Both the position numbers and the translations under genes were made by a program. Under the pieces are notes generated by a model. That model made no database searches and was not told the DNA's origin. It worked only from the letters and a program-made list of their open reading frames with translations. Shown in pieces: positions 53,419 to 64,000 of a stretch of 64,000 nt of DNA; within the stretch, counting starts at the first letter, position 1; each line of letters starts with the position of its first letter. Source of the stretch: Tubulanus polymorphus (taxonomy: Eukaryota; Nemertea; Palaeonemertea; Tubulaniformes; Tubulanidae); contig NC_134032.1 of NCBI RefSeq assembly GCF_964204645.1, positions 8,178,275 to 8,242,274 of the forward strand, written 5' to 3'.

Positions 53419-56400
53419 CTAAATGAGAGAAAATAACTGAATGCAAAAATTTCTGTCATTGCACAATTTTCTTTTTTTTTTATCAGTAATGACGAATCTT
53501 TCATTTTGTTACATCTTCTCAAGGCGGGTTCAGGTCGTGGCAACTCATGTTCTACTTTCCGCTACGCGATCGTCACCCAGTGCGAGTTGTGAGCAGTTTC
53601 AATCCTTCGAACCCCGAGCTCCCTTGGACGTTCACCACAGGTAAGGATCATAAGTCAGAAAATCTGATTTTATTTCTGTCCGAGTTAGTCAGAAGTTGAA
53701 GTAGGCCGTGTTCGAGGGAGGTGAGGTGCAAATTAAATCGAGATTCCTATGAATTTCAGATTTGCTGGAGATGATTTGAAAATTCTTAGAAGTTCCCCCT
53801 CAGTGTATTGTATAACGGGCATACCGCTACGGTGCGGTGTATCGTTAATCGCTGACATTTCGCTACGTTTGACAGGTGCTGCCATCTTTTAATAGCGATA
53901 AAAGCTAATCACTAATAGCATCGACACACTGTGATGCAGTGTGTGAGCTAAGTCCATCACTGATTCATACACTGCACTACGGTGTAGACACACTGAAAGG
54001 CTTAACTACTTCCAGTTACAATGAAGATATATTCATAATCACAATAGTTTAGTTATACCGGCACTGCCATTTTTGACAGGTTATCCCAGGTAGTGTAGCA
54101 TCGACGCGCGAGTTACAAATCGACCTAAACCTGCCTTCCGAATAACCTTGGGCCCAGTCGCTAAGTCATGACTTTATAGAGTCCAAAAGCGGTCTTCAAT
54201 CTCAAGTCGGTAAGTAATCTTTAGATATAAGTTTGTCTTAGACTGGTCGTAAATCTTAGCCATGACTGTGCGATTGGCCCCGAGTATTGACGAAAATTAT
54301 CTTCAAATTTCTAAACCTTGGTGTCGCGGGAATTAAGTCACTATAAAAGAATTGCGCCTTGAATTTGAGGGGTTGAACGAGTCAATGTACGTAGATACAA
54401 CAAATGTTTTCCAATTGTGAAATTATGACAAATATTATTGGAAAGGTGATGGTCACGTGGAGAAACAACAGGGCTGAAATTGGAAACAAGAAGCGATCGT
54501 CGAGAGAGGCTAGGCTTACGGTAATAATAACGTCCAACGCGAGTTTTTAATTACGTTCAACCGTTCTCATCAGTGAAACTAAAGCACGGTGCTTCTTTGG
54601 CTAGTGAAGATCCACCAGGTGGAGAGTGTGCTGTTTGGGTACACTATCTGGGGGAATAACCGGCGACCTAGATAGAACAAGTATGTCCTACTTTTACGCA
54701 CGCCATCTAGTGGGATTACAGGTGAACTACATAGTGAACGCACATCCGACGTTGAGATACGTCACCACAACTGGTAGCATAGATAGAACTTAAGCATGTC
54801 CTACTTTTATGTACGCCATTTAGTGGAATTATCGGTGAACTAGATAGAGTTGAGAATGTACGTCATCTGGGAGGATAACTATAGCATAGAAAGAACAAGC
54901 ATGTCCTAGTCCGATGGTACACAATATGGTGGGATGACTGATGACCTGGATGGAACATGCCCTGTAAGCCATCTAGTGGGAGAACTGGTGGCACAGCACC
55001 CTCATCAATTAAATGAATTCTCTTCTTTCTCTTTCTTTAACTCAATGGCACTATTTAGGACATCAAAAGCAGGAACAAGATATCTTTTTAGTCCCATGTC
55101 TACTGCACTGCAAGCATACAGCCTGTGCATTGCAACTAGTTAACTGGAATTCAGAGCTGTACACCAATAAATTCTCAATTACAACGAGGCTCACGTTATC
55201 GTCAAACGGGGTGCAGAATTTCAACTTATATCAGCTGAGCTTGACTGTCTAAAATTTTTCAACGAAAACGAAATAATTGGCATCATTGCATCTCAATAAC
55301 ACATGATGAAAACGGCGCGAAAGTTGAACGGCCTATAGCTCCCTCTCAAATCGAGTAATTAAATTTTCGATCATTGATCGTGTAGAGAAAGTATACATCG
55401 ATTATTAGTTATTAATAACATTCATCGTTTTATAATATGATCAAATCAACCGAGCTCCCAACTGTGGAACTGCCAGGTTGACGCACCCACCGACGGGCCG
55501 ACGGGAAGGAAGGAACCGCACTGAAATTCTAATCGCAATGAATATATAGCCGCTGAAAGCTAGAATTGTCTCGGGATAAAAGAAGCGAGTTCCTGCGGTG
55601 ATTAGAGATCTGGAAAAAAGATCGGAAGTAATTTTCTTTTTTTTTTCAAATTTCAAACCGGCGTCGCTGCGTTGTAAAACCAACGCTTGTTGCCGGTGAC
55701 GAGTTATAGTACGTGCTTCAACTGAAATGGACACAATTTTTTGCTAAGTCGCTTTTTAAGCGTCCTTAATTCGGAGGCGGAAGAAAAAAGAACGGGCAGC
55801 CCTGTGTGATCAAATCAAGAGTCGCTCATAATTAAACAGTCATATTGTAGGCAAGGGCAAGGGTTTTACGAGGGTTGCAGATGAGGGTTGCAGATGGTTT
55901 CATCGGAGGTTCTAATAGTGCTACTGCTGGGGCGAGGGTTCCACAAGGGTTGTTAGACTCATTATTGCAGCTGGATCCTTACAGATCAGTCATTCCTGGA
56001 TATAAGGGGTTTTCAAGGAAGCATCCCCATCACGTTCATATGATGAGCATTCCATACAAGGGCTTAGACCACTGTTGTGGCAGGTGAGGGTTCCATGAGG
56101 ATGTCGAGACAAACGGCGCCGGGTACTTAGGCCGCCCCTGTGCACATAAGGCTTCCAAGACCATGGCACTACAGCAAATGAGGTTCCATGGTGGTTTTGA
56201 AGACAACAACCATGGTTAGGTGATGGTACGTAGCACGAGAGTATACTAAGGCTGTCACTTCGCAGGTAGGTGACTGCTGCAGTTCCAGAAGGTTTTTCTA
56301 TTCAATTTTTCGATCGATGACCATTTATGCCATAAATCTTTTTTAAAGACAAGACGAATGAAACTTGTAAAATTATGAGCGAATCTTTTGCGATCTCGGG

Positions 56401-56547
56401 AATGTGGGATATATAGCCATCTATCAGCGATAGGGGTCAGGCTTAATTTCACACAACACCAACACACAAATATTGCCGGCATTTCTCAGCAAAAAATTAT
56501 CGAAGAAAAAAAAAATGAAAGAAAAACAATCTTTTGGCGTTTTTTAC
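53419..56547. other. Upstream of mapped AGO exons: intron or intergenic
   Basis: No recognised gene. A degenerate repeat with CGCCATCTAGTGGGATTAC occupies about 54600-54990, and a foldback lies at 54147-54284. A plus-strand open frame ending in CACCACAG|GTAAGG near 53641 was seen but has no recognisable product. Confidence 0.45.
54147..54284. repeat. Foldback repeat family, copy 2
   Basis: The ends CTTGGGCCCAGTCGCTAAGT and CATGACTGTGCGATTGGCCC mirror each other, and the sequence matches the reverse complement of the 26.7-kb copy, including CTTAGACTGGTC. Confidence 0.7.
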
Positions 56548-56673
56548 TTGAGTCGTCTTTCGAGGGATCGAGGCGTCCGTTCTCAGTGATGATATGACTG
56601 CCACCGACGCCTCCTCCTCCGTTGCCACCGGACCACGCCGAATCATCAGTCGTCGCGTTCGACAATTGCCAAG
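56548..56673 (-). CDS. Candidate upstream exon, possibly of AGO
   Basis: On the minus strand a pyrimidine-rich tract and CATTCACAG precede an open stretch of 41 codons containing WSGGNGGGGVGGSHIITENG and ending CTCAA|GTAAAA. Its ending phase (one base over) fits the start of the first mapped AGO exon. There is no conserved sequence to confirm it, and the donor is weak, so it may be fortuitous or belong to another gene. Confidence 0.25.
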
Positions 56674-56928
56674 CTGTGAATGAACGGCAAGAGAACAAAT
56701 TATCAACAACAGCAACAACAACAAAAATAAACATAGCCGCAAAGCAGCGATCAGAGTTTTCAGCATTATTTATGGGTTCCGCGCGGTCCTCACAGATCGG
56801 TCATCCCTGGATATACGGCGAGATTGTTTGGCTTTACGTCGCTTGGACCTTGGTTTCCCTAGACTAACCCTATTGTATTGTTCATTTAACCTCACCACCG
56901 GGCGGCCTTTGAAGTGTTGCCCGCACAC

Positions 56929-57030
56929 TGTAAGCAGCCAGCAGGACTCGAACCTGCTAGTCAGTCAGCACTGATAGTGGATGCAACAGCATCAGTACCT
57001 TATCTCACTGAGCTACCGAGGCCGCTCCGT
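56929..57030 (-). repeat. tRNA-like sequence (tRNA pseudogene or SINE head)
   Basis: On the minus strand GCGGCCTCGGTAGCTCAGTG carries an A-box-like element, and GCAGGTTCGAGTCCTGC forms a proper T arm. The first and last seven bases can pair as an acceptor stem with one mismatch. The anticodon arm does not fold well and the middle is too long, so it is probably not a working tRNA gene. Confidence 0.55.
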
Positions 57031-57919
57031 TTTCATGGTGTTACAAAGGAGAGAAAATTTCAAGTGTCCGCATCACTTTCATGCATCCCAATTACAGTAG
57101 ACTCCTCCTAAATCGGTATTGTTTACCTCGGCAAACCATTATTTCAGTACGTTTCAACTTCCTACAGTACACTCAGTTTCTAAATCGGTAACTGGTAAAT
57201 TGGGTATAAAAAATCCACGTCCCAACTGTATCGATTTCCAAATCTACTGTACAATTACGAACATTTCAGATTGCCTATTCTCAAAATTGAAGGAGTTTTA
57301 AAGGGGTTTTGGGCATTTTGTCCAAATTAAAGGAGTTTACCAAGCACCTTGAAAAGCATTTTCCATTTTTTAAAGAATCAAGGAGCTGTATAGTGACCCT
57401 GGCGTTAGCAGAGTTATATATAGGCCTACATGCCTAACAGAACTGATCAGTTCATATCTTTTATAATCAAGCTCCATTCAGCCTTGGCTTATGCCAAAAT
57501 GGATTGGAGATATCCACGTTTTAGACCGTATTCTAATTAGGATCCTGTGCTGCACACTTTTGGCTATCCCGCAACTGGATGGCGCGTGTAACCGTCGAAA
57601 TGAAGTCAATTTTCAATTGGGCCTATACCTACATTGATCCTCAGGGTTCGTAGAGGCCTAATGCGCGCAAGATATTTGATACAATCAAAACATTTACAAC
57701 ATTCAAAAAAATTTCCCCATTTTAGTAGGTTTTGATTAGGCCTATGCAAGAATTGCATCATTCAACATAATTAAGACAATGTAATTGTAACAATTGTGAA
57801 TCTTGTGGGCAAAAGTTAAATAGTCGTATTAATTAAACGGGTTTCGAATTATCCAAATCAGGATTGATATAAAAAGCTTGGCTGAAAATCATCGTACTTT
57901 TAAACTGGATTCGTCATTA
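57031..57919. other. Host intergenic sequence
   Basis: No recognised gene. CAGTAGACTCCTCCTAAATC at 57096 with a related word at 57164 resembles the end of a pogo-type transposon. Confidence 0.4.
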
Positions 57920-57937
57920 GCAGAGATGAGAACGCCG

Positions 57938-58139
57938 ACTAAAAATCATCACCCAGTAGTGTATAATATCTGAAGGCGTTCGCCACACACTCGCGGCAAC
58001 AGTAAGTAGGCCTATATACATTACTACTGTTGCTGCGCGCGCGTGTCTGCAACCGATCGATAAAATACATACACACTGTTGCCGCGCGTGTGTGGCGAAC
58101 GCCTTCACTATTATACACTACTGGGTGATGATTTTTAGT
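57938..58139. mobile_element. 202-bp MITE-like foldback
   Basis: ACTAAAAATCATCACCCAGT at 57938 is mirrored by ACTGGGTGATGATTTTTAGT ending at 58139. The arms are about 64 bp and nearly identical. Outside them GAGATGAGAACGCC (57923) and GGCGTTCTCATCTC (58447) form a second, wider inverted pair, so the foldback may be nested in another element. Confidence 0.85.
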
Positions 58140-59760
58140 GAGCATTCAATGGTGCATTTTAACTGCAATAATTCAGGGTTCGACCCGTAATGCATGAGAT
58201 GCTGAATGTCATTGAATGAGGATGTACCACATTGGAACTAGCCATTACCTTCCAAAATATAATAGTCGTTCATGGGTTCAAAATCGCTCTAAGTGCTCGG
58301 AAAACGCTTTTAATTTCTAAAATTTTCTTGGGGGGGACCCGCAAACCCCCCGAAATAGCTTCGCGCCTTCGGCGCTTGTGAGTGCTGACACCTGGTTCGC
58401 GTGTGTAACTCAAGAAAAAAAAAAAAACCTGCAGATTCTATAGGTAGGCGTTCTCATCTCGGATTTTTTGACTATTTGGAAAATTGATATTTTTAAATAC
58501 CCAAATCCGTGGGAAGCCGTGGATACGCGGGGAATTCTCATCCCTGCATTAGGTTCAACAACATATTTTTCCGGACATTTTGTTTAAAAAAATTTAACTT
58601 TAAATACATAATGATAATCTCGCTTAGCGATCAAATTTCATTGAATTTGATTGATCGACGATTGCATCTCGGTAAAGTTAATAGTTATTTTTCTACAGAA
58701 ATATCCGACAAAATATGTAACATATGACTCCATCCAGTCCAGCAGGCATTTAGTACTGATATTATATGATTTCAAAAGTGTTAAAATCGATAAGGAATAA
58801 ATAAATATGTTATAATTTCATGTCATCTCAATTTTGATCTCGGTAAAATATGTCATCTCAGTAATAAGGAGGACCGTAAAATAACTTCACATAGGCCTAG
58901 TTTCCAAAATTTTTACATTCTTCAATCTTTTAACAACAGTAATTTTTGAGTAAATAACACCAAATTTGAACTCATTTAAACGAGTTTATCTCGAGTTCAC
59001 CGAATCGACAACTTCAACTAATTAAACCTCAGCATGAACGGATATAAGGGCAACTCATACCTGGTCCTAAAGGGTACATTATTTCATTCTATTCACTCGT
59101 AATTCAACATCACAAATACCAATTCCATCATAAATTTGACCTGTCTAGAAATCATTAAATGGCGATCGTTTCGGCAATTTCCGGCAATCCCCGGAATAGC
59201 AATGAAATTCAATAAAACTTTATTCTGCCAAATTTTAATTTTCAATAAGTTTCAAGCCAAGAATTGCGTGCGGCTTATTTCAAATTGTTGTTCCGTAAAC
59301 TCATCTAGGAGGGCGGTGTGGTTTTTATTCTAGCAACGCGGGTGTAGTCTCATTTTCATGACCGGAGCTGTAAAAAATGAGTGTGTCCACACAGCCCCCA
59401 TTAGAACGATTATCAATTTTCTTCTCAAAATAAGCGCCTCAGAAAGGGCCTGGGCTACCCGGAGATCCTAGCCGGTGCGAGGATTTATCCGGACTTTGGC
59501 TTCCCTGGCCCGGGGACACGGCCGGGCGGGACACACGCCCGCCGCGCTGGATCGCGTGTCGCTCTTTTAACTTCCCTGGGGAAGCCCAAATTAACACGTG
59601 ATGGATAAATCGAACGCATACGGGTTATCAATGGGTTACCCAGGTTTACTCGGTGTAGATAATCGAACGCTCTGCTGCGCCGATCGATGTTACTTCAAAG
59701 GCGTAATAAAGTTAATTGCGATTTCTTTATGTCGACATGCACCATATTACCGGCGACAAA
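58140..59760. other. Intergenic sequence and FAF2-like promoter region
   Basis: No further gene seen. The part at about 59440-59600 is GC-rich with many CpG (for example GGCCGGGCGGGACACACGCC) and precedes the FAF2-like first exon, so it may be its promoter. Confidence 0.4.
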
Positions 59761-59823
59761 ATGGCGCAGGTTGACGAGGATGAAATTACACCCGAGCAAA
59801 CTGAAACGATTATTCATTTCCAG
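59761..59823 (+). CDS. FAF2: First coding exon resembling FAF2/UBXD8
   Basis: ATG at 59761 opens MAQVDEDEITPEQTETIIHF plus Gln, followed directly by the donor CAG|GTGACT. The pattern of an acidic start followed by TxEQTExxxxFQ matches the N terminus of FAF2 (UBXD8), just before its UBA domain, and the human gene breaks at the same point to my recollection. FAF2 recruits the p97/VCP ATPase to the ER and lipid droplets. The next exon would start with a DLTG-type UBA sequence; I did not find it before 64,000, so the intron would exceed 4 kb. Confidence 0.6.
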
Positions 59824-62800
59824 GTGACTACGATTTACTTCCAGTTATAGCCACATTATCCACGTTAGCAATACGAACTGTATGAGAAAAACATGGAGTG
59901 GATTAATCCGCCGAATCTGGATTTGTGCCGCTCCAAAGATGCAGATCAATTCAATTAAACGGTGTTTTTATTGATCTGTCTAGTGACACTGACAGTGTCA
60001 AATGATTATAAAATGTCATGTGCTGAGTGCTTGTGTTCTGACGTGTTAATATGTTTTTACTCCGGATTCTTCAGAGTGGATAGGAGTGCTTGAGGGAGGA
60101 ACGAGGTCGATTTATAGTTAAACAATTAAGACGATAATTCGTTCAAATAAAGTAGCTATATCCTTAGTCAGTAACCTGTCTGTGGTTTAGTTTCACGATC
60201 GGATATTTTCACAAACCACAGTCAGGAATGGGAAGGTCATTTTTGTATGAAATCTTCGTCAGCCAATTTGACTGACGAGTAATTTGCCTGGCATTTCATT
60301 GTCTCTTAAGATATCTGTCTCATTTTTGTTGTAATCGACGACGCACAACAGATTCGTAGTTTGTCTGATACCTATAACACCTCACCTGGCGATCTTAATC
60401 CATGTGCAAATCGGCCGTAAAGTGAGAGTAAATTTCCGTCGAGTCAACAGCTGCCATTTTGAAAATTACTGGAGGTGCTGGCACCTGTGGACTGAGGCCA
60501 GGACAACAGCACAAACTAACAAAGCGAAACGACGAAATTTAAAAAAATTAAGAAATCAACACTTATTCACATTTTTCTTTTACCAGAAATTTATTATTTC
60601 ATTATTTATTATGGAAAACACGAAGACTTCAAATAAAAGTTGGAAAACCATCAAAAATAAAAATTGTCGTTTCGTCTTGGAAGTTTTATATAAATCCTTG
60701 TAGGTCCCCTTGTCTTATCATGCCACATGTGCAATACAGAGAAATGGCGGCCAATGGCGAAATTTGTTGAGAAATTAATTAATTTCTCAAAATAATGTTG
60801 ATTAATCACTCGAAACATACATAAAATTGGATTATTTCGAAAGGTACCTGTGTTAGTTTGTGAATTAAGCCATTAATTGTGGACTGAAGTGAATAGAAAG
60901 TATATTTTTGAAGTGTTACTTTTTTCAACCTAACGTTGGTATAAGCCCATCCGATTATAAAAAGCTTACCACCAACGATTAGGTAACTAACTACTATATC
61001 CTATCCTAGTCTGAATACCAGTCGTTGTTACGGTTCCGTACAACGTCTGACGCTAAAGTATCATATAGAGGTTAACTCCTGTTAATTGCAATGCAACAAC
61101 TGATTTTAGTGTCAAATCAAACCTTTGTACTAAGATAAATAAATAAGTTACTTAGTTGACTTTGAAAACGTGTTTTATAATGAATTTTTTGATGATTTAA
61201 ATCGCGAACCGGGGAATTTATTGATTTGATTTGAATTGATTGCCACTATCGGGATTTCCAATACGGAATAAATTGATAAAATGTGAAAATTCAATATGTC
61301 TCTCTAAAATTACTCTAAATGTTATTTTTTGTTGATAAAACGCATAGATTTTGGTCAATTTTAACCTTAATAATTTGAAACAAGAATAATATCTGCCTTG
61401 ACACCAAGTTTAAGTTCGAATCCGTAATTTACACTCCCATCATGCACCGCGAAAAGCCGCCATATTTGTTATGTTGCTTCACTTCAACTGTTTTTTGAGG
61501 CGACTAGTCAAAAGTTTTGAGCTACTACGATCGTCAAAAGCTACTTAGGATTACAAATTTATGCACAAACAATAGTTAACTTCCATCTGATTACAGAACA
61601 GTCAGTTTGAGGTAAGTTGATGGTGTTTTAAGGGGTGAAATAGACGCTCAAAGCCTCCTCCCTCGAAATGAGGGACGAAAATTAACCTTATATGAGCACT
61701 TTCGCCCTAGACGTTGTTTCAGGAACAACGGCTAGGTACTAGACTAGCTATATCCATAAAAAATTCAAATAGCTCCAATCTTACTGAAAGAAAGCTTGTT
61801 GGAATGGGGAGGGCTCAAATAACAATATGCTTTTTAAATTTCATGTTTCAATACACAAAAACTGTGATCTAAGAAGGCAATATTTCACGTAAAGAAACTT
61901 CAATATCTCTTAAACTAAAAGAGATAGACTAGAAATTTAAAGAGCAATACACTTATAGCACTTTCAGGTGACAGTTGAAAGACCCAAAGTTTTTATCTGA
62001 TTCCAAATGCCTATGGTTTCCATGGAAACCAGCCGAAAAATGGTAAAATAATGAAAATATCGATGTTAGATCAAAAGTTATGATGTAGAAAGGGGATAGA
62101 ATAACTAGTTATCAATAGTTTATGTTTGCCCTAAGTTTATCTAGGAATATCTTTTATTATATAGATTATTATTATTAGGTTTCCATGGTAACGGCAAGAA
62201 AAAATGTGAAATATTGAGAAATATTGATATGATTTCAAATGAAATTATTTTTTCACTACATAATTTTTGAAATGAATAAACATGATTATCAAGGCCTGTC
62301 AGTTAGGTCTATAGCCATAGGCTCCTATTGCAAATTGATTTAAATATACCAATTTTATATATTATTTGCTTAATGAATTTTAGTTAAGAAAAGCAGAAAA
62401 TTAGGCTTGGCCTAGCTCAAAACACTGAAATTTGAAATATATTCATGATATCATAATAAAATCAATCAGAAACATAAACCATGCAATAGTAATAACTCTA
62501 CTAATAATAACTAAATAATAATCCATTTGTTTTGTTTTGAGCTAAATTTCAACAATATTTTATATATATTTCAATTTTGCTGCTTTTGGAAAATCCCCTC
62601 ATTGTCCCATCATGCGCCTCTATTTTTGCCCGTCACAAGCCTCAATTCATCCCATTAGACGCCTCCCTCTTTCAACAGCCGCTTTACCGACGGGAGCGTA
62701 GTGGCGATCCGCGCGCAAAAAAAATACAATAATTACACAAATAAATACAATAATTCACCGCTAGACCGATGAATAATTGTTGAATATTGATCTCATCACG

Positions 62801-63640
62801 AGCAGCGCGGCGCGTCGTCATTCAACAACAAGTACCGGCCGCCATTTTGTATCGCTCGCTTCAACGCAAAACTTAGACATCGACTTTTCCGGCAGCGATC
62901 GCTCAGCCCCGACACGAAATAAAAGCATGCGTCTTCAGTATTTGAATTTTAAGATCCTAAACCTTCCGATTCCTGATGATTCGTCGCTTATTCCGGGTCC
63001 TAAGCTGACAAATTTTGCTCTTGAAAAAGGGTATATTTCGATTTCTATTTTCTTCGACTAAAATGCGGATTTATACACTAAACCAACCCCCAAGTGATAA
63101 AGATCGATCTTATTGGTTGATTCCAAAAGATTTTAGCTCATTTGCATTGATAGACAGGTTTTATGAATGATTTTACTACGCGATGTCAAACGCGTGGTAA
63201 AAACGCGCATCACACTTTTCCTGATCAATAATGGTCGTCACAATCGATAGTGGCGCCCCGCGCGGACATGAACATACCTAAATAAAGATAAATCATATTC
63301 ATGGGTTTGGTGATGCACTGATGGGCTTGGATTTTATTTCCGGGTTGTTATTGATAATCTCGCGAGAATGGTGCTAAATATGACCTGCGAATAAATTCAA
63401 AATATCACAGAAATACCTTGCGCTTTTATATTGTTATATCAACAAGCGCATGTCGCAGCATTAAAACCCTCTGCGCACTCCACTTCGTTGCAACTGAGCC
63501 TGTTAAGGACTACAAGCAACTATACAGACAGATACAGGTACAGATATTGTTTATTAATCCGCTATAAAGTTCCGATAAACAATTGGTCGTTAAGGATCAT
63601 TATCAGATGGTCGTGACCCTTTACTATTTAAATCTACAAG
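59824..63640. other. Probable first intron of the FAF2-like gene or intergenic DNA
   Basis: No confirmed exon. Seen here are an 18-bp palindrome TGGTTTCCATGGAAACCA (62014-62031), a strong plus-strand donor GAG|GTAAGT at 61611, and an open stretch from ATG 62937 (MRLQYLNFKILNLPIPDDSS) ending at a possible donor near 63030. The last two could be 5' exons of other genes. Confidence 0.35.
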
Positions 63641-64000
63641 GGACGAAACGCCAGGCCTCCACTGTGTTTAGATTTTCAGCCAGAAAGTTGGGACAGTCGC
63701 GTGACATTCTGATGACGTCATTGTGTTTAAAACTTCAATGTGAAAAGTTGACACATTCATAGACCGATATTCATTGTCAGATTATGATTCATTTGAAATT
63801 AATAACTTAAAAAGAATGAATTATGATCAAACATACAATTCAAAGACAAAAAAAATGCATTTGAATGTAAATTATTCTCAAATATTTTTCATATTGTTTT
63901 CATCTTAGATGCTTCAGGTTCGCATTCAGTCAAATATGAAGCGTTAAGTCACGTGACGGTCCCAACTTTCTGGCTGGCACGACTTGAAGGCATTTCGTCC
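63641..64000. repeat. Foldback element reaching the window end
   Basis: GGACGAAACGCC at 63641 and CAGCCAGAAAGTTGGGACAG at about 63677 are mirrored by GGTCCCAACTTTCTGGCTGG (63958 onward) and GGCATTTCGTCC at the very end. Arms are about 60 bp. The right edge may extend beyond the window. Confidence 0.75.

Noticed and set aside
53156-53426. Plus-strand frames opposite AGO exon 1
   Set aside because: Antisense shadows of a GC-rich coding exon.

Overview
The window looks like the nuclear genome of an invertebrate animal, probably a lophotrochozoan such as a mollusc or annelid. This is inferred from intron-rich Argonaute and FAF2-like genes, an intronless class A receptor, tRNA-derived SINEs with ATT tails, a DIRS retrotransposon and many foldback elements. 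I could not run a species search. Positions 1 to about 17,300 are very AT-rich, densely packed and intron-free. They hold an endogenous Polinton/adintovirus-like element whose left end lies outside the window. Its plus-strand block has an HNH-endonuclease-like gene (plus the tail of a second copy), small ORFs, two basic or membrane proteins, a chromodomain integrase and a packaging ATPase. Its minus-strand block, reading toward the plus block, has a protein-primed family B DNA polymerase, an OB-like small protein, a candidate penton, four small mostly membrane proteins, two large virion-type proteins, a double-jelly-roll major capsid candidate and a zinc-finger protein. The two blocks converge on a 15-16 bp tandem repeat near 5.3 kb. 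The copy is decaying: the polymerase carries a nonsense codon, and at least three other genes have frameshifts or stops. A 207-bp hairpin at 17.1-17.3 kb marks the change to host-like composition. 

From 17.3 to 30.8 kb is host DNA with one clear gene, an intronless 316-residue seven-transmembrane receptor at 18.8-19.8 kb. The rest is minisatellites and foldback elements. From 30,845 to 53,418 on the minus strand I could follow an Argonaute gene exon by exon: 18 coding exons, about 893 residues, with phases that agree at every junction and a natural stop after the canonical MYFA end. Only the initiator exon is missing; a phase-compatible candidate lies at 56.5-56.7 kb. The third catalytic aspartate of the slicer tetrad is replaced by serine. 

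The intron between exons 3 and 4 holds a 6.1-kb DIRS-like tyrosine-recombinase retrotransposon (40,735-46,833) with 123-bp inverted termini and a recognisable internal complementary region. It sits 17 bp upstream of the exon 4 splice acceptor boundary. Other introns hold SINEs, a 3' LINE fragment, a 154-bp satellite and a recurrent pyrimidine-rich repeat family. From 53.4 to 64 kb the sequence is mostly intergenic, with a plus-strand first coding exon resembling FAF2/UBXD8 at 59,761 and several foldback elements, one reaching the window end.
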